Positions 50,127-58,067 of a DNA stretch of 64,000 bases are shown here, piece by piece (position 1 is the stretch's first letter; every line of letters begins with the position of its first letter). Both the position numbers and the translations under genes were made by a program. The notes under the pieces are model-generated. The model did no database searches. It was not told where the DNA came from and worked only from the letters and a program-made list of their open reading frames with translations. This DNA is from Tsukamurella paurometabola DSM 20162 (GTDB lineage: Bacteria; Actinomycetota; Actinomycetes; Mycobacteriales; Mycobacteriaceae): contig NC_014158.1 of the NCBI RefSeq assembly GCF_000092225.1, forward strand, positions 3,844,001 through 3,908,000, in the 5' to 3' direction.

Positions 50127-50426
50127 TCAGTGCGCCGCGCGACAGGCGCAGAGGTCGCCGCACGTGCACTCGGGTTCGCAGCGGCAGACGTCGCCGCAGC
50201 CGCAGATGGTGCGCAGGTCGACCAGCGGTAGCAGGCGGGCGTGCAGGTCCTCCGCGGGTTCGACGGAGCGCAGGGCGAGACGGCGGCCGATACGCCGGTT
50301 CTCCTCCAGCCACACCGCGCACGCAGGACATGCGCCCAGATGGCGCACCAGTCCGGCGCGCTCGGCAGCGTCGAGCTCACCGTCGAGCTCGGCGGAGAGC
50401 GCGCCGCGCCACCTCGCACAGTGCAT
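50127..50426 (-). CDS. Zinc-finger anti-sigma factor candidate with Cys-rich tail
   Basis: A 99-residue soluble protein. The N-terminal half is a ZAS-type anti-sigma fold: Cys3, then the HLGACPAC motif (H-x3-C-x2-C) near residue 29. The C-terminus has nine Cys in about 25 residues (CGCGDVCRCEPECTCGD then LCAC), a likely soft-metal binding stretch that is not part of the usual anti-sigma domain. It is divergent from the SigC-like gene (178-bp gap), its obvious partner. A role as copper sensor releasing SigC is inference. GGAAGGGGG precedes the ATG. Confidence 0.8.
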   Translation of the reverse strand: MHCARWRGALSAELDGELDAAERAGLVRHLGACPACAVWLEENRRIGRRLALRSVEPAEDLHARLLPLVDLRTICGCGDVCRCEPECTCGDLCACRAAH

Positions 50427-50556
50427 ATCGCCCCCTTCCGGCTCTGGCGCACACCCTGCCCTACGGTATTAGTCGTACCAGAGTGCGGGATGGTTCCCGC
50501 GAATCGCACCCTTTCTCACCTGGGGACATTCAGTCACAGAAGCATTTTCGCGACCA

Positions 50557-50571
50557 TACCCTCAGCGGGTA
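50557..50571. promoter_or_regulatory. RicR-type copper operator (TACCC-N5-GGGTA)
   Basis: TACCC-TCAGC-GGGTA is an exact match to the palindromic motif published for the M. tuberculosis copper repressor RicR; outer bases extend the arms to CATACCC/GGGTATG (7-5-7). It is centred about 41 bp upstream of the sigC start codon in the divergent region shared with the anti-sigma gene. Control by a CsoR/RicR copper sensor is the inference. Confidence 0.7.
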
Positions 50572-50604
50572 TGACCGGTTCCCGGAGTCGCGTTCAATGC
50601 CCCT

Positions 50605-51183
50605 ATGCCGAATCCGGATGCCGATGTCAGTGCGGCGACCGCCGCCGCACTGCGTGCCGGCCGGGGCGACGGAACCGCCCTCGCGGAGTTCGTCGCCCTG
50701 ACCCAGCACGATGTGCGACGGTTCGTGGCGCTGGTCGCCGGGGCCGACGAGGCGGACGATCTGGTGCAGGAGACCTACCTGCGCGCCTTCGGCTCGCTGC
50801 ATCGCTTCGAGGGCCGATCCTCGGCCCGGACCTGGCTCACCAGCATCGCCCGACATGTGGTGATCGACGCGATACGCCACCGCACCGCCCGCCCCAGCAC
50901 ACCCGTCGGCGACGGGACCGATCTGGATGGTCTCGCCGCCGCGCCGCATCGCGACCTGCCCGAACACGCTCGCGTCGAACTACGCGACCTGCTCGAACGG
51001 ATCGATGACGACCGCCGCGAGGCCCTGGTGCTGACCCAGGTGATCGGATTCAGCTACGCCGAAACCGCGCAGATCGTGGGGTGCGCCATCGGCACCATCC
51101 GCTCGCGGGTGGCACGAGCTCGCACCGACCTCCACACCCTGGTTCACGGCGAAGCCGCCGACCCGACCCGCGCCGCGGGCTGA
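50605..51183 (+). CDS. sigC: ECF RNA polymerase sigma factor, SigC-like
   Basis: A 192-residue ECF sigma factor with region 2 (TQHDVRRFVA, ADDLVQETYLRAFGSL, RSSARTWLTSIARHVV) and region 4 (REALVLTQVIGFSYAETAQIV, GTIRSRVARARTDL). The pattern is close to M. tuberculosis SigC as I recall it. SigC in mycobacteria has been linked to copper acquisition and in C. glutamicum to cytochrome oxidase failure (literature knowledge). The next gene follows after 13 bp, so sigC appears to be the first gene of the importer/P450/isonitrile operon. Confidence 0.85.
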   Translation: MPNPDADVSAATAAALRAGRGDGTALAEFVALTQHDVRRFVALVAGADEADDLVQETYLRAFGSLHRFEGRSSARTWLTSIARHVVIDAIRHRTARPSTPVGDGTDLDGLAAAPHRDLPEHARVELRDLLERIDDDRREALVLTQVIGFSYAETAQIVGCAIGTIRSRVARARTDLHTLVHGEAADPTRAAG

Positions 51184-51196
51184 CCGAGGAGACTCC

Positions 51197-52210
51197 ATGC
51201 CGATCACCACGATTCGGGCCCTGATCGCCACGCTGGCAGCGGGATCGATCGCCGCCGGTTGTTCCCCCGTCGAATCCGCGCCGGCGACCGAGTCGAAGGG
51301 GGCCGCATTCACGCTGTGCGATGGCAGCACGGTGACGATCGACCGCACACCCGATGCGATAGCCACCGGCAACACCGCCGCCCTCGAACTCCTCCTCCGA
51401 CTCGGCGCCGGTGACAGGGTGATCGGGACCGCCTGGTCGGACGGTGCGAAGACCCTACCGGACGATATCCGTGACCAGGCCGCGCGCGTACCGTCTCTCG
51501 GCGCCCGCACCGCCGACAAGGAGAAGCTGCTCACCTCGGGCGCGCAGGTGTACGTGGACCCGTACGACGGCATGGTGATGATGGGCGTCCCGGGCCCCTC
51601 CGCAGCTGATTTCGCGGCGGCGAAGATGCAGCGAGTGGTGCTGCGCTCGTCCGCCTGCGCGGCGACCCAGGACAGGCCCGTCACCGATCTCGGCGGGGTG
51701 GAGGACGATATCCGCTCGCTCGCCGCCCTGGTCGACCGAAAGCCAGACGGTGACCGGCTGATCGCGACGATGCGCACCACGGTCGACGGCGCACCGAAGG
51801 CGCCCTCGCACCGCCCGTCGGTGCTCTACCTGACGCCGGGCCGCGACGATGCCCAGGCCACCACCGTGGGCAATCGTCAGATCGCCAACGCGATCATCTC
51901 GATGGCGGGCGGGCGGAATGTCTTCGACCGCACCGACAAGGCGCAGTTCGCCGCGCCCTGGGAAACAGTGGTGGCCACCGCTCCCGAGGTGATCGTCGTG
52001 GCCGTGACACGGCAGGACACCCAGGCGAAGGTAGACGCCGCCTACGAAGCCGCGGTCACCACGTTGCGCGCGGATCCGCGGACGGCGGGCCTGACGGCGG
52101 TGCGGGAGAACCGGTTCGTGCGCGCCTTCGCCGAGGACATGTCACTGCCCGGCGTAGAGAACGCGACGATGGTGAGCACGTTGTCGAGCGCCCTCAACGG
52201 GATTCGGTGA
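51197..52210 (+). CDS. FecB-type metallophore-binding lipoprotein of the sigC operon
   Basis: A 337-residue extracytoplasmic binding protein: lipobox IAAGC near residue 22, then FTLCDGSTVTIDRTPDAIATGN, ADKEKLLTSGAQVYVDPYD, an internal Cys (LRSSACAAT) and WETVVATAPEVIVVAV near residue 258. The fold is that of iron-chelate/cobalamin binders. Its place 13 bp after sigC and ahead of its own permease and ATPase suggests import of a metal complex, here tentatively a copper-isonitrile chelate. Confidence 0.88.
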   Translation: MPITTIRALIATLAAGSIAAGCSPVESAPATESKGAAFTLCDGSTVTIDRTPDAIATGNTAALELLLRLGAGDRVIGTAWSDGAKTLPDDIRDQAARVPSLGARTADKEKLLTSGAQVYVDPYDGMVMMGVPGPSAADFAAAKMQRVVLRSSACAATQDRPVTDLGGVEDDIRSLAALVDRKPDGDRLIATMRTTVDGAPKAPSHRPSVLYLTPGRDDAQATTVGNRQIANAIISMAGGRNVFDRTDKAQFAAPWETVVATAPEVIVVAVTRQDTQAKVDAAYEAAVTTLRADPRTAGLTAVRENRFVRAFAEDMSLPGVENATMVSTLSSALNGIR

Positions 52211-53253
52211 TCCGCTCCGCGCGCCTCCCGGTGCTGTTCGTCGCCGGGCTCGCTCTGGTCGCCGTACTCATCGCACTCGGGGTCAGCTACGGATCCACCG
52301 ACATCGCACTCGGCGACGTCTGGCGGATCCTGTGGCACCAGGTCACGGGCCGTCCCATGGCGGAGGGCAGCACGGAGATCATCGTCTGGCGGGTGCGCTT
52401 CCCCCGGCCCGTGCTGGCGGCGCTGATCGGCGCCGGGCTGGGCGTGGTCGGGACCGCCGTCCAGGCCATCGTGCGCAATCCACTCGCCGATCCGTACCTG
52501 CTCGGCATCTCCTCCGGAGCCTCACTCGGCGCCGTCGCGGCTCTGGTGTCCGGTGGGGGCGCGCTCGGGGCACTTCTGCCCCCGATGTTCTCGCTCCCCG
52601 TCGCCGCCTTCGCCGGTGCGATGGTCGCCTTCGCCGCGGTGTGGCTGGTCGGTGCCCGTGGGCCGGGCATCGCCCCGCTACGGCTGGTGCTGGCGGGCGT
52701 CGCCATCGGTCAGATCCTCTCGTCGTTCACCAGCTTCCTGGTGCTCCAGTCGAAGGACATCACCCAGACTCAGGGAATCCTGCATTGGCTCATGGGCAGT
52801 CTGGCGGGGGCGATCGGCCCGGCGGTACCGATCGTCGGGGCGGCGGTTCTGCTCGGGACCGTCGCTCTGTTCGGTCTGGCCCGGTCGCTCAACGCCCTCA
52901 CGATGGGCGATGAGACGGCACATGGACTCGGCGTCCGGGCGGGTCGCGTGCGCGGCGTCGTCTTCGTACTGACCAGCCTGATGACCGGGGTGATGGTGGC
53001 CTTCTCCGGCGCGATCGGCTTCGTGGGCCTGCTGATTCCGCATATCGCCCGGTTCCTCGTGGGTGCTGATCACCGCCGGGTGATCCCGGCGGCCGCGGTA
53101 TGCGGAGCGATCCTGCTGTCCGCGGTCGACCTGCTGTGCCGGCTGGCCACGCAGGTCATCGACCAGGAGCTACCGATCAACGTGGTCTCCGCACTGATCG
53201 GCGCCCCGGTGCTGCTGTACCTGGTGTCACGGTCCCGGCGGGGGATCGCATGA
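52207..53253 (+). CDS. FecCD-type permease of the sigC operon
   Basis: A 348-residue membrane protein with about ten helices and the FecCD signature RNPLADPYLLGISSGASLG near residue 90; PHIARFLVGADHRRVIP lies near residue 280. The GTG start overlaps the binding-protein stop (GTGA). Single permease gene, so it should homodimerise like BtuC. Confidence 0.93.
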   Translation: MIRSARLPVLFVAGLALVAVLIALGVSYGSTDIALGDVWRILWHQVTGRPMAEGSTEIIVWRVRFPRPVLAALIGAGLGVVGTAVQAIVRNPLADPYLLGISSGASLGAVAALVSGGGALGALLPPMFSLPVAAFAGAMVAFAAVWLVGARGPGIAPLRLVLAGVAIGQILSSFTSFLVLQSKDITQTQGILHWLMGSLAGAIGPAVPIVGAAVLLGTVALFGLARSLNALTMGDETAHGLGVRAGRVRGVVFVLTSLMTGVMVAFSGAIGFVGLLIPHIARFLVGADHRRVIPAAAVCGAILLSAVDLLCRLATQVIDQELPINVVSALIGAPVLLYLVSRSRRGIA

Positions 53254-54047
53254 GCGGCATCGACGTCCGCGCGGTCACCGTCGTGCTCGATGGCACCACC
53301 ATCATCGACGGGGTCTCCGTGGTCGCCCGGCCCGGTGAGATCACCGGGGTGATCGGTCCGAACGGCAGCGGCAAATCCACGCTGCTGCGCACCGTCTACC
53401 GACACCTCAAACCTGTGGCCGGCGGGGTGCTGATCGGTGACGACGATCTGCGCGATCTCTCGCCCGCCGCCGCCGCCCGGCGGATCGCCGCGATGCCCCA
53501 GGAGCGCGGCTCCGATTTCGACGTGACGGTCCGCGATGTGGTCGCGCTCGGCCGGATCCCGCACCAGGGCGGGTTCGGCCGCGAGTCAGCCGTGGACCGC
53601 GATCGGATCACGACGGCCCTCGCCGATGCCGAGCTCACCGCCCTGGCGCACCGGAGCTTCGCGTCGCTGTCCGGCGGCGAGCGGCAACGGACGCTGCTCG
53701 CACGGTGTTTCGCCCAGGGCGGCGAGGTGCTGGTGCTCGACGAGCCCACCAACCATCTCGATCTCGCCCATCAGGCGCAGTTGCTCACGCTGCTGAAACG
53801 GCGATCGGCGACCACGCTGATCACCGTGCACGACCTCAATACCGCTGCCGCGGTGTGTGATCGACTGTTCGTACTGTCCGCAGGGCGGATCGTCGCCGGC
53901 GGCACCCCGGCCGAGGTACTGACCCGCGACCTGCTCGACGATGTCTTCTCCGTTCACGCCGAGGTGATCGAGCACCCCGTCACCGGCCGGTTGCTGGTGG
54001 CCGTGGACTATCTCCGCGACATGCCCGGCGGCAGCCCGCCGTCGTGA
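53250..54047 (+). CDS. FecE-type ATPase of the sigC operon
   Basis: A 265-residue ATPase: Walker A GPNGSGKST near residue 35, signature LSGGERQRT near residue 137, Walker B VLVLDEPTNHLD and H-loop TVHD. The ATG overlaps the permease stop. It completes a three-gene importer between sigC and the P450/isonitrile genes. Confidence 0.93.
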   Translation: MSGIDVRAVTVVLDGTTIIDGVSVVARPGEITGVIGPNGSGKSTLLRTVYRHLKPVAGGVLIGDDDLRDLSPAAAARRIAAMPQERGSDFDVTVRDVVALGRIPHQGGFGRESAVDRDRITTALADAELTALAHRSFASLSGGERQRTLLARCFAQGGEVLVLDEPTNHLDLAHQAQLLTLLKRRSATTLITVHDLNTAAAVCDRLFVLSAGRIVAGGTPAEVLTRDLLDDVFSVHAEVIEHPVTGRLLVAVDYLRDMPGGSPPS

Positions 54048-54089
54048 AGGCACGGGAACTTTCCGGTCCCGGGATCCGACTCCTAGTGC

Positions 54090-55331
54090 ATGCACCCTTC
54101 AGCCGCTCCGGCCCGCTTCCCGCTGCACGGTGACGCCTACTACCGCGCCCCGCACACCGTTTTCGACACCCTGACCGCCGCAGGACCGGTGCACCCGGTG
54201 GACTTCCCCGCGGTGCCCGCTTGGCTGGTCACGGGCTACGACGCGGCCGTGAGTGCACTCACCGACGAGCGACTCGGCAAGGATCATTCACGAGGGAACG
54301 CGCGGTGGCGGGCCCGGGCGTCGGTGATGGCGGAGCCGCAACACAGCCGTCTGCAGGCCCATCTGCTGCACCAGGATCCGCCGCGGCACACCGTGATGCG
54401 TGCGCTCGTGACCGGGGCGTTCACCGCGCGCCGGACCGAACAGCAGCGTCCGTCCATCACCCGGCACGTGGCCGAGCTGATCGATGCACTGCCCGCATCC
54501 GGCACCGTCGATCTGGTCTCGGCGTTCGCGGCGCAGCTACCGCTGCGCGCCCTCGCCGATGCGATCGGTCTGCCCGCGGACCTGGTCGCGCGGTTCGATC
54601 CGGCATGGGGCGGTGTAGTCGCACCCGTGGGCCCTGACGATCCACGGCGCCCTCGATACGAGGAACTGCTGCTCGGTCTGGAGGGTTACATCGCGGAGGT
54701 GATGGACCGGTTCGCCAGCGGCGGGGGCGATCCCGACTGCCTGCTGGGAAAGCTCGTCGCGGCGGAGGAGTCAGGTGAGATCGATCGAGACGAGTTGCGA
54801 TCGATGATCTTTCAGTTGCTTGCGGCGGGGCAGGATCCCGTCACCAATCAGCTCGCCCTGTCGATACTCGCTCTCCTGGAGCATCCCGCGCAGCTCGACG
54901 AGCTGCGCACCCACCCCGATCGGATCGACGCCGCCGTCGAAGAGCTGTTGCGCCGTGAAAGCGCCTTCGTGCTGACCACCTGGCGGTTCTTCGACCGCGA
55001 CACCGAGTTCGGGGGACACACTGTACCCGCGGGTGATTCGGTGATCGTCTCCCTGATGGCCGCCAACCGCGACCCGGCGCGATTCGACTGCCCGCACGCG
55101 GTCGACCTGCAGCGCTCACCGAATCCGCACCTGGCCTTCGGGCACGGAGCGCACTACTGTCCCGCCGCTGCGCTCGCACGCATCGAGTTGCAGGAGGCAC
55201 TCGGGGCCGTGCTCCGCCGCCTCGACGGTCTCCGTCTCGCCTGTACCGACGCGGATCTCGAGTTCTTCCACGCCCCTTTGGCGCGGGGCGTCCGGTGCCT
55301 GCCGGTGTCCTACGACCGGATCGTCGAATGA
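54090..55331 (+). CDS. Cytochrome P450 linked to the isonitrile synthase
   Basis: A 413-residue soluble bacterial P450. Heme-binding loop FGHGAHYCPAAALARIE with the thiolate Cys near residue 354, and K-helix EELLRR (ExxR). The I-helix reads AAGQDPVTN, so the usual acid-alcohol pair DT is replaced by DP followed by V and T, which may change oxygen activation. Its stop overlaps an ATG (ATGA) that opens the isonitrile-synthase frame, so the two products probably act in sequence, as DIT1/DIT2 do in yeast. It lies 42 bp after the importer ATPase. Confidence 0.9.
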   Translation: MHPSAAPARFPLHGDAYYRAPHTVFDTLTAAGPVHPVDFPAVPAWLVTGYDAAVSALTDERLGKDHSRGNARWRARASVMAEPQHSRLQAHLLHQDPPRHTVMRALVTGAFTARRTEQQRPSITRHVAELIDALPASGTVDLVSAFAAQLPLRALADAIGLPADLVARFDPAWGGVVAPVGPDDPRRPRYEELLLGLEGYIAEVMDRFASGGGDPDCLLGKLVAAEESGEIDRDELRSMIFQLLAAGQDPVTNQLALSILALLEHPAQLDELRTHPDRIDAAVEELLRRESAFVLTTWRFFDRDTEFGGHTVPAGDSVIVSLMAANRDPARFDCPHAVDLQRSPNPHLAFGHGAHYCPAAALARIELQEALGAVLRRLDGLRLACTDADLEFFHAPLARGVRCLPVSYDRIVE

Positions 55332-55411
55332 CCGCCGCGGAACGCGTGCTCGCGGTGCTGCTGCCCTGGCGGCGGGTCGCCGGCGACGGGGGTGAGCGGC
55401 CGCAGGACTGA
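55328..55411 (+). other. 27-codon frame: N-terminal piece of the isonitrile synthase cut off by an in-frame TGA
   Basis: An ATG coupled to the P450 stop (ATGA) opens a frame reading MTAAERVLAVLLPWRRVAGD and seven more residues before TGA at 55409-55411. The ERVLAVLLPWRRV segment looks like the N-terminal helix of PvcA/DIT1 proteins, and the next codons continue in the same frame into the isonitrile synthase body. It is either the broken 5' end of that gene, a leader peptide, or the result of a sequencing error. Confidence 0.7.
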
Positions 55412-55414
55412 CCG

Positions 55415-56239
55415 GTGCAGCTGGCAGCGATCGGGCACCGGATCGAGCGGAACGAGCCGATCGATTTCGTGCTCCCCGCCTTTCCGTGCAAGTCGCCGAA
55501 CCCCGACAAGGTGGCGGGACACCTGCCCGACGAGGGCGAGCGTCTCGCGCTGCGCAACCTGAACGCCTGGTGCGAGGCTATCGGCCGCATCCATCCGCCG
55601 GGGGCTCGCGTCATCGTGTGCTCCGACGGCCACGTTTTCACCGAGGTGATCGGCGTCTCGGACAGCGTGGTCACCGCGTACAACGCAGCACTTCGCGACA
55701 TGATCGAGGCCGAGGGGCTCACCCGGCTCACGACGTTCGGCCTCGATTCCATCTGGGAGAATGACGATTTCGCAGCTAAACGCGAGCGACTGGAGCAGGA
55801 GTGGGCGCCGCCGCTCGTCGACGTGCGCGCCGATGTACTCGCCGAGCCCCAGACCGCGCGCATGCTCCGAGGGATGACGAGGTTCATGGTGGGCGACACC
55901 GCGCAATGGTCGGGATCACGGGCGCAATTGCAGCGCACGGCCAAGCGGAAGGCCTACGACCTCCTGCGCCTGAGTCGCGCTTGGGGCGACCTCCTGGCCC
56001 ACGAGAATCCCGATGCCGTGCGACTGTCCATCCATCCGCAGCCGCCCGGTGCGGAGAAGTTCGGCATCCGGCTCATCGACGCCGCGGACGGCTCGTGGGC
56101 GACGCCCTGGCATGCGGTACTCGTCTATCGCAGCGACGGACGCCCCGCGCTCGTACCGCACCGCGAGGCGCGTGACCGGTTCCAGCCCGTGATCACGCGC
56201 GGCCGGATCAGCCACTACGTCGAGGCCTTGACAACATAG
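55415..56239 (+). CDS. Isonitrile (isocyanide) synthase, PvcA/DIT1 family
   Basis: A 274-residue enzyme of the DIT1_PvcA family, which converts an L-amino acid (often Tyr or Trp) and ribulose-5-phosphate to an isonitrile. Family blocks are clear: FVLPAFPCKSPNPDKV near residue 20, LPDEGERLAL, PPGARVIVCSDGHVF, VRLSIHPQPPGAEKFGI, and WATPWHAVLVY. As written, it starts at GTG 55415, with AGGA 7 nt upstream, and lacks about 28 N-terminal residues encoded in frame before a TGA at 55409. Coupled to the P450 gene. The amino-acid substrate is not readable. Activity depends on whether the N-terminus is restored. Confidence 0.88.
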   Translation: MQLAAIGHRIERNEPIDFVLPAFPCKSPNPDKVAGHLPDEGERLALRNLNAWCEAIGRIHPPGARVIVCSDGHVFTEVIGVSDSVVTAYNAALRDMIEAEGLTRLTTFGLDSIWENDDFAAKRERLEQEWAPPLVDVRADVLAEPQTARMLRGMTRFMVGDTAQWSGSRAQLQRTAKRKAYDLLRLSRAWGDLLAHENPDAVRLSIHPQPPGAEKFGIRLIDAADGSWATPWHAVLVYRSDGRPALVPHREARDRFQPVITRGRISHYVEALTT

Positions 56240-56256
56240 GGAATTGATCCAAAGAT
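56228..56256 (+). promoter_or_regulatory. Candidate sigma-A-type promoter for the second P450
   Basis: TTGACA (56228-56233), 17-bp spacer, then AAAGAT (56251-56256), ending 6 nt before the P450 ATG. The -35 is perfect and the -10 poor. It lies at the end of the isonitrile synthase gene and would separate the P450-TetR-GNAT genes from the sigC operon. Confidence 0.4.
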
Positions 56257-56262
56257 CGAGAC

Positions 56263-57486
56263 ATGAGCATTGATATGTCTCACCCCGTCTTCGCGCCGTG
56301 CTCTGCGCAGTCCTGGCGGAACCCCTGGCCGATGTACCGCGCGCTTCGCACGCACTCCCCGGTGCACCACGTCGACAACGGCGATGGGGCGGACTACTAC
56401 GTGCTCTCCCGCCATGCCGATGTGGCGGCCGCCTTACGCGAGCCCGCTACCTTCTCCTCCGCAACCGGACTCACCACGGTGTATGGCGAGCTGGAACGCA
56501 CCGGACTGCAAGATAATCCACCGATGGTCATGCAGGATCCGCCGAACCATACGCAGTTCCGACGACTGGTCTCGCGCGGTTTCACTCCGCGACAAGTGTC
56601 CGCGATCGAGCCCGCGGTCCGCGACTTCGTCGTCACACGGATCGAACGACTGCGCGCCGAGGGCGGAGGCGACATCGTCGCGTCGCTGTTCAAACCGCTG
56701 CCCAGCATGGTGGTGGCGCACTACCTGGGTGTCCCCGAGGAGGATCGCCCCCGGTTCGACGACTGGACCGAGCGCATCGTCGGGGCGGCGGCGGAGGCCG
56801 GCACCGATATCGCGGCCATGGGCCCCGAGGTCGCCACCGCGATCGGTGAACTCATGGGCTATTTCGGAGAACTCGTCCAGCGCCGCCGTCGCGAGCCCGG
56901 TGACGACACCGTGAGTCATCTGGTGGCGGCAGGCTACGGCGCAGACGGCGACACCGCGGGTCTGCTATCCATTCTGGGTTTCGCGTTCACCATGGTCACC
57001 GGCGGCAACGACACCACCACCGGCATGCTCGGCGGCGCGACCGAGCTGCTCGCTCGGCACCGCGATCAGTGGCGCCTGCTCGCCGGCGACCCCGGCCTCA
57101 TACCCGATGCGGTCGAGGAGTTCCTGCGCCTCACATCGCCGGTTCAGGGTCTCGCGCGCACTGTCACCCGCGATACCACGATCGAGGGCGTGTGCATCCC
57201 CGCCGGCCGCAAAGCGCTCTTGCTGTACGCGAGCGCGAATCGAGATGAGCGCGTATTCGGTACCCGCTCCGAAGAATTGGACGTGACCCGCCGGCCCCGC
57301 GAGATCCTCACCTTCGCCCAGGGCAACCACCACTGTCTCGGTGCCGCGGCGGCGCGGATGCAGTCGCGGGTGGCGTTGCACGAACTGCTCACCCGGTTGC
57401 CCGATCTCGACGTTGACCCCGATTCGATCACCTGGGCACCCGGCAATTACGTGCGGCGACCACTGTCGCTTCAGGTGCGCACGTGA
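56263..57486 (+). CDS. Cytochrome P450 (second)
   Basis: A 407-residue soluble P450 with all canonical elements: I-helix TGGNDTTTG near residue 247, K-helix EEFLR, and heme loop FAQGNHHCLGAAAARMQ with the Cys near residue 359. MVMQDPPNHTQFRRLVSRGF is typical of actinobacterial CYPs. It is followed by a TetR gene through a GTGA overlap, an arrangement common for xenobiotic- or lipid-oxidising CYPs. Whether it acts on the isonitrile product is unknown; its own promoter argues for some independence. Confidence 0.93.
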   Translation: MSIDMSHPVFAPCSAQSWRNPWPMYRALRTHSPVHHVDNGDGADYYVLSRHADVAAALREPATFSSATGLTTVYGELERTGLQDNPPMVMQDPPNHTQFRRLVSRGFTPRQVSAIEPAVRDFVVTRIERLRAEGGGDIVASLFKPLPSMVVAHYLGVPEEDRPRFDDWTERIVGAAAEAGTDIAAMGPEVATAIGELMGYFGELVQRRRREPGDDTVSHLVAAGYGADGDTAGLLSILGFAFTMVTGGNDTTTGMLGGATELLARHRDQWRLLAGDPGLIPDAVEEFLRLTSPVQGLARTVTRDTTIEGVCIPAGRKALLLYASANRDERVFGTRSEELDVTRRPREILTFAQGNHHCLGAAAARMQSRVALHELLTRLPDLDVDPDSITWAPGNYVRRPLSLQVRT

Positions 57487-58067
57487 ACTGGCAGGCGGCG
57501 CGCGAGCGCGACGCCGCGGATCGGATTCTCGCGTCTGCGGCCGAGTTGTTCGCACGGGACGGCGTGGCCGCGGTGGGGATGGCGGAGCTCGCGCAAGCCG
57601 CAGGCTGTTCCCGGGCCACGCTGTATCGCTACTTTCCGAACCGGCAGGCACTGCACGCCGCATTCATCCAGCGCGAAGCCCGAGCCGTGGCAGTCGCGGT
57701 CCGCGACCGGACGTCCGGTATCGCCGATCCAGGCGAACGCCTGCTGCGGGCGCTGCAGATCGCCGTCGAGGAGGTCCGCGGGGCACCGCCGCTGGCCGCC
57801 TGGTTCGCGGTCGACGAGCCCCCGGCCGGCGGCATCGCGTCGCGATCGGCCGGCATCGAGGCGGTGGCTTTCGGCCTGCTCACCGAGATCACGGGCGCCG
57901 ACGCCCCGGAATCTGCGCCCGCAGCGGCGCGCTGGCTGGTGCGCGTGGTGGTCTCACTGCTCTCGCACCCCGAACCCGATGCCAGCGCCGAGGAGGAGTT
58001 GCTGCGGCGGTTCGTGATCCCCGCTGTACTCACCGATCCCGCGCTCGCCGCTACGGTGAGGGGGTGA
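57483..58067 (+). CDS. TetR-family regulator
   Basis: A 194-residue regulator with the N-terminal TetR helix-turn-helix (RILASAAELFARDGVAAVGM, ELAQAAGCSRATLYRYFPNR) and a variable ligand domain. Coupled to the P450 by GTGA and to the following GNAT gene by another GTGA. It most likely represses its own P450 operon; the ligand is unknown. Confidence 0.92.
   Translation: MNWQAARERDAADRILASAAELFARDGVAAVGMAELAQAAGCSRATLYRYFPNRQALHAAFIQREARAVAVAVRDRTSGIADPGERLLRALQIAVEEVRGAPPLAAWFAVDEPPAGGIASRSAGIEAVAFGLLTEITGADAPESAPAAARWLVRVVVSLLSHPEPDASAEEELLRRFVIPAVLTDPALAATVRG

Noticed and set aside
55409-55411. TGA as a selenocysteine codon
   Set aside because: No SECIS-like hairpin was evident by eye just downstream, and no selenocysteine isonitrile synthase is known to me; kept only as an outside possibility.
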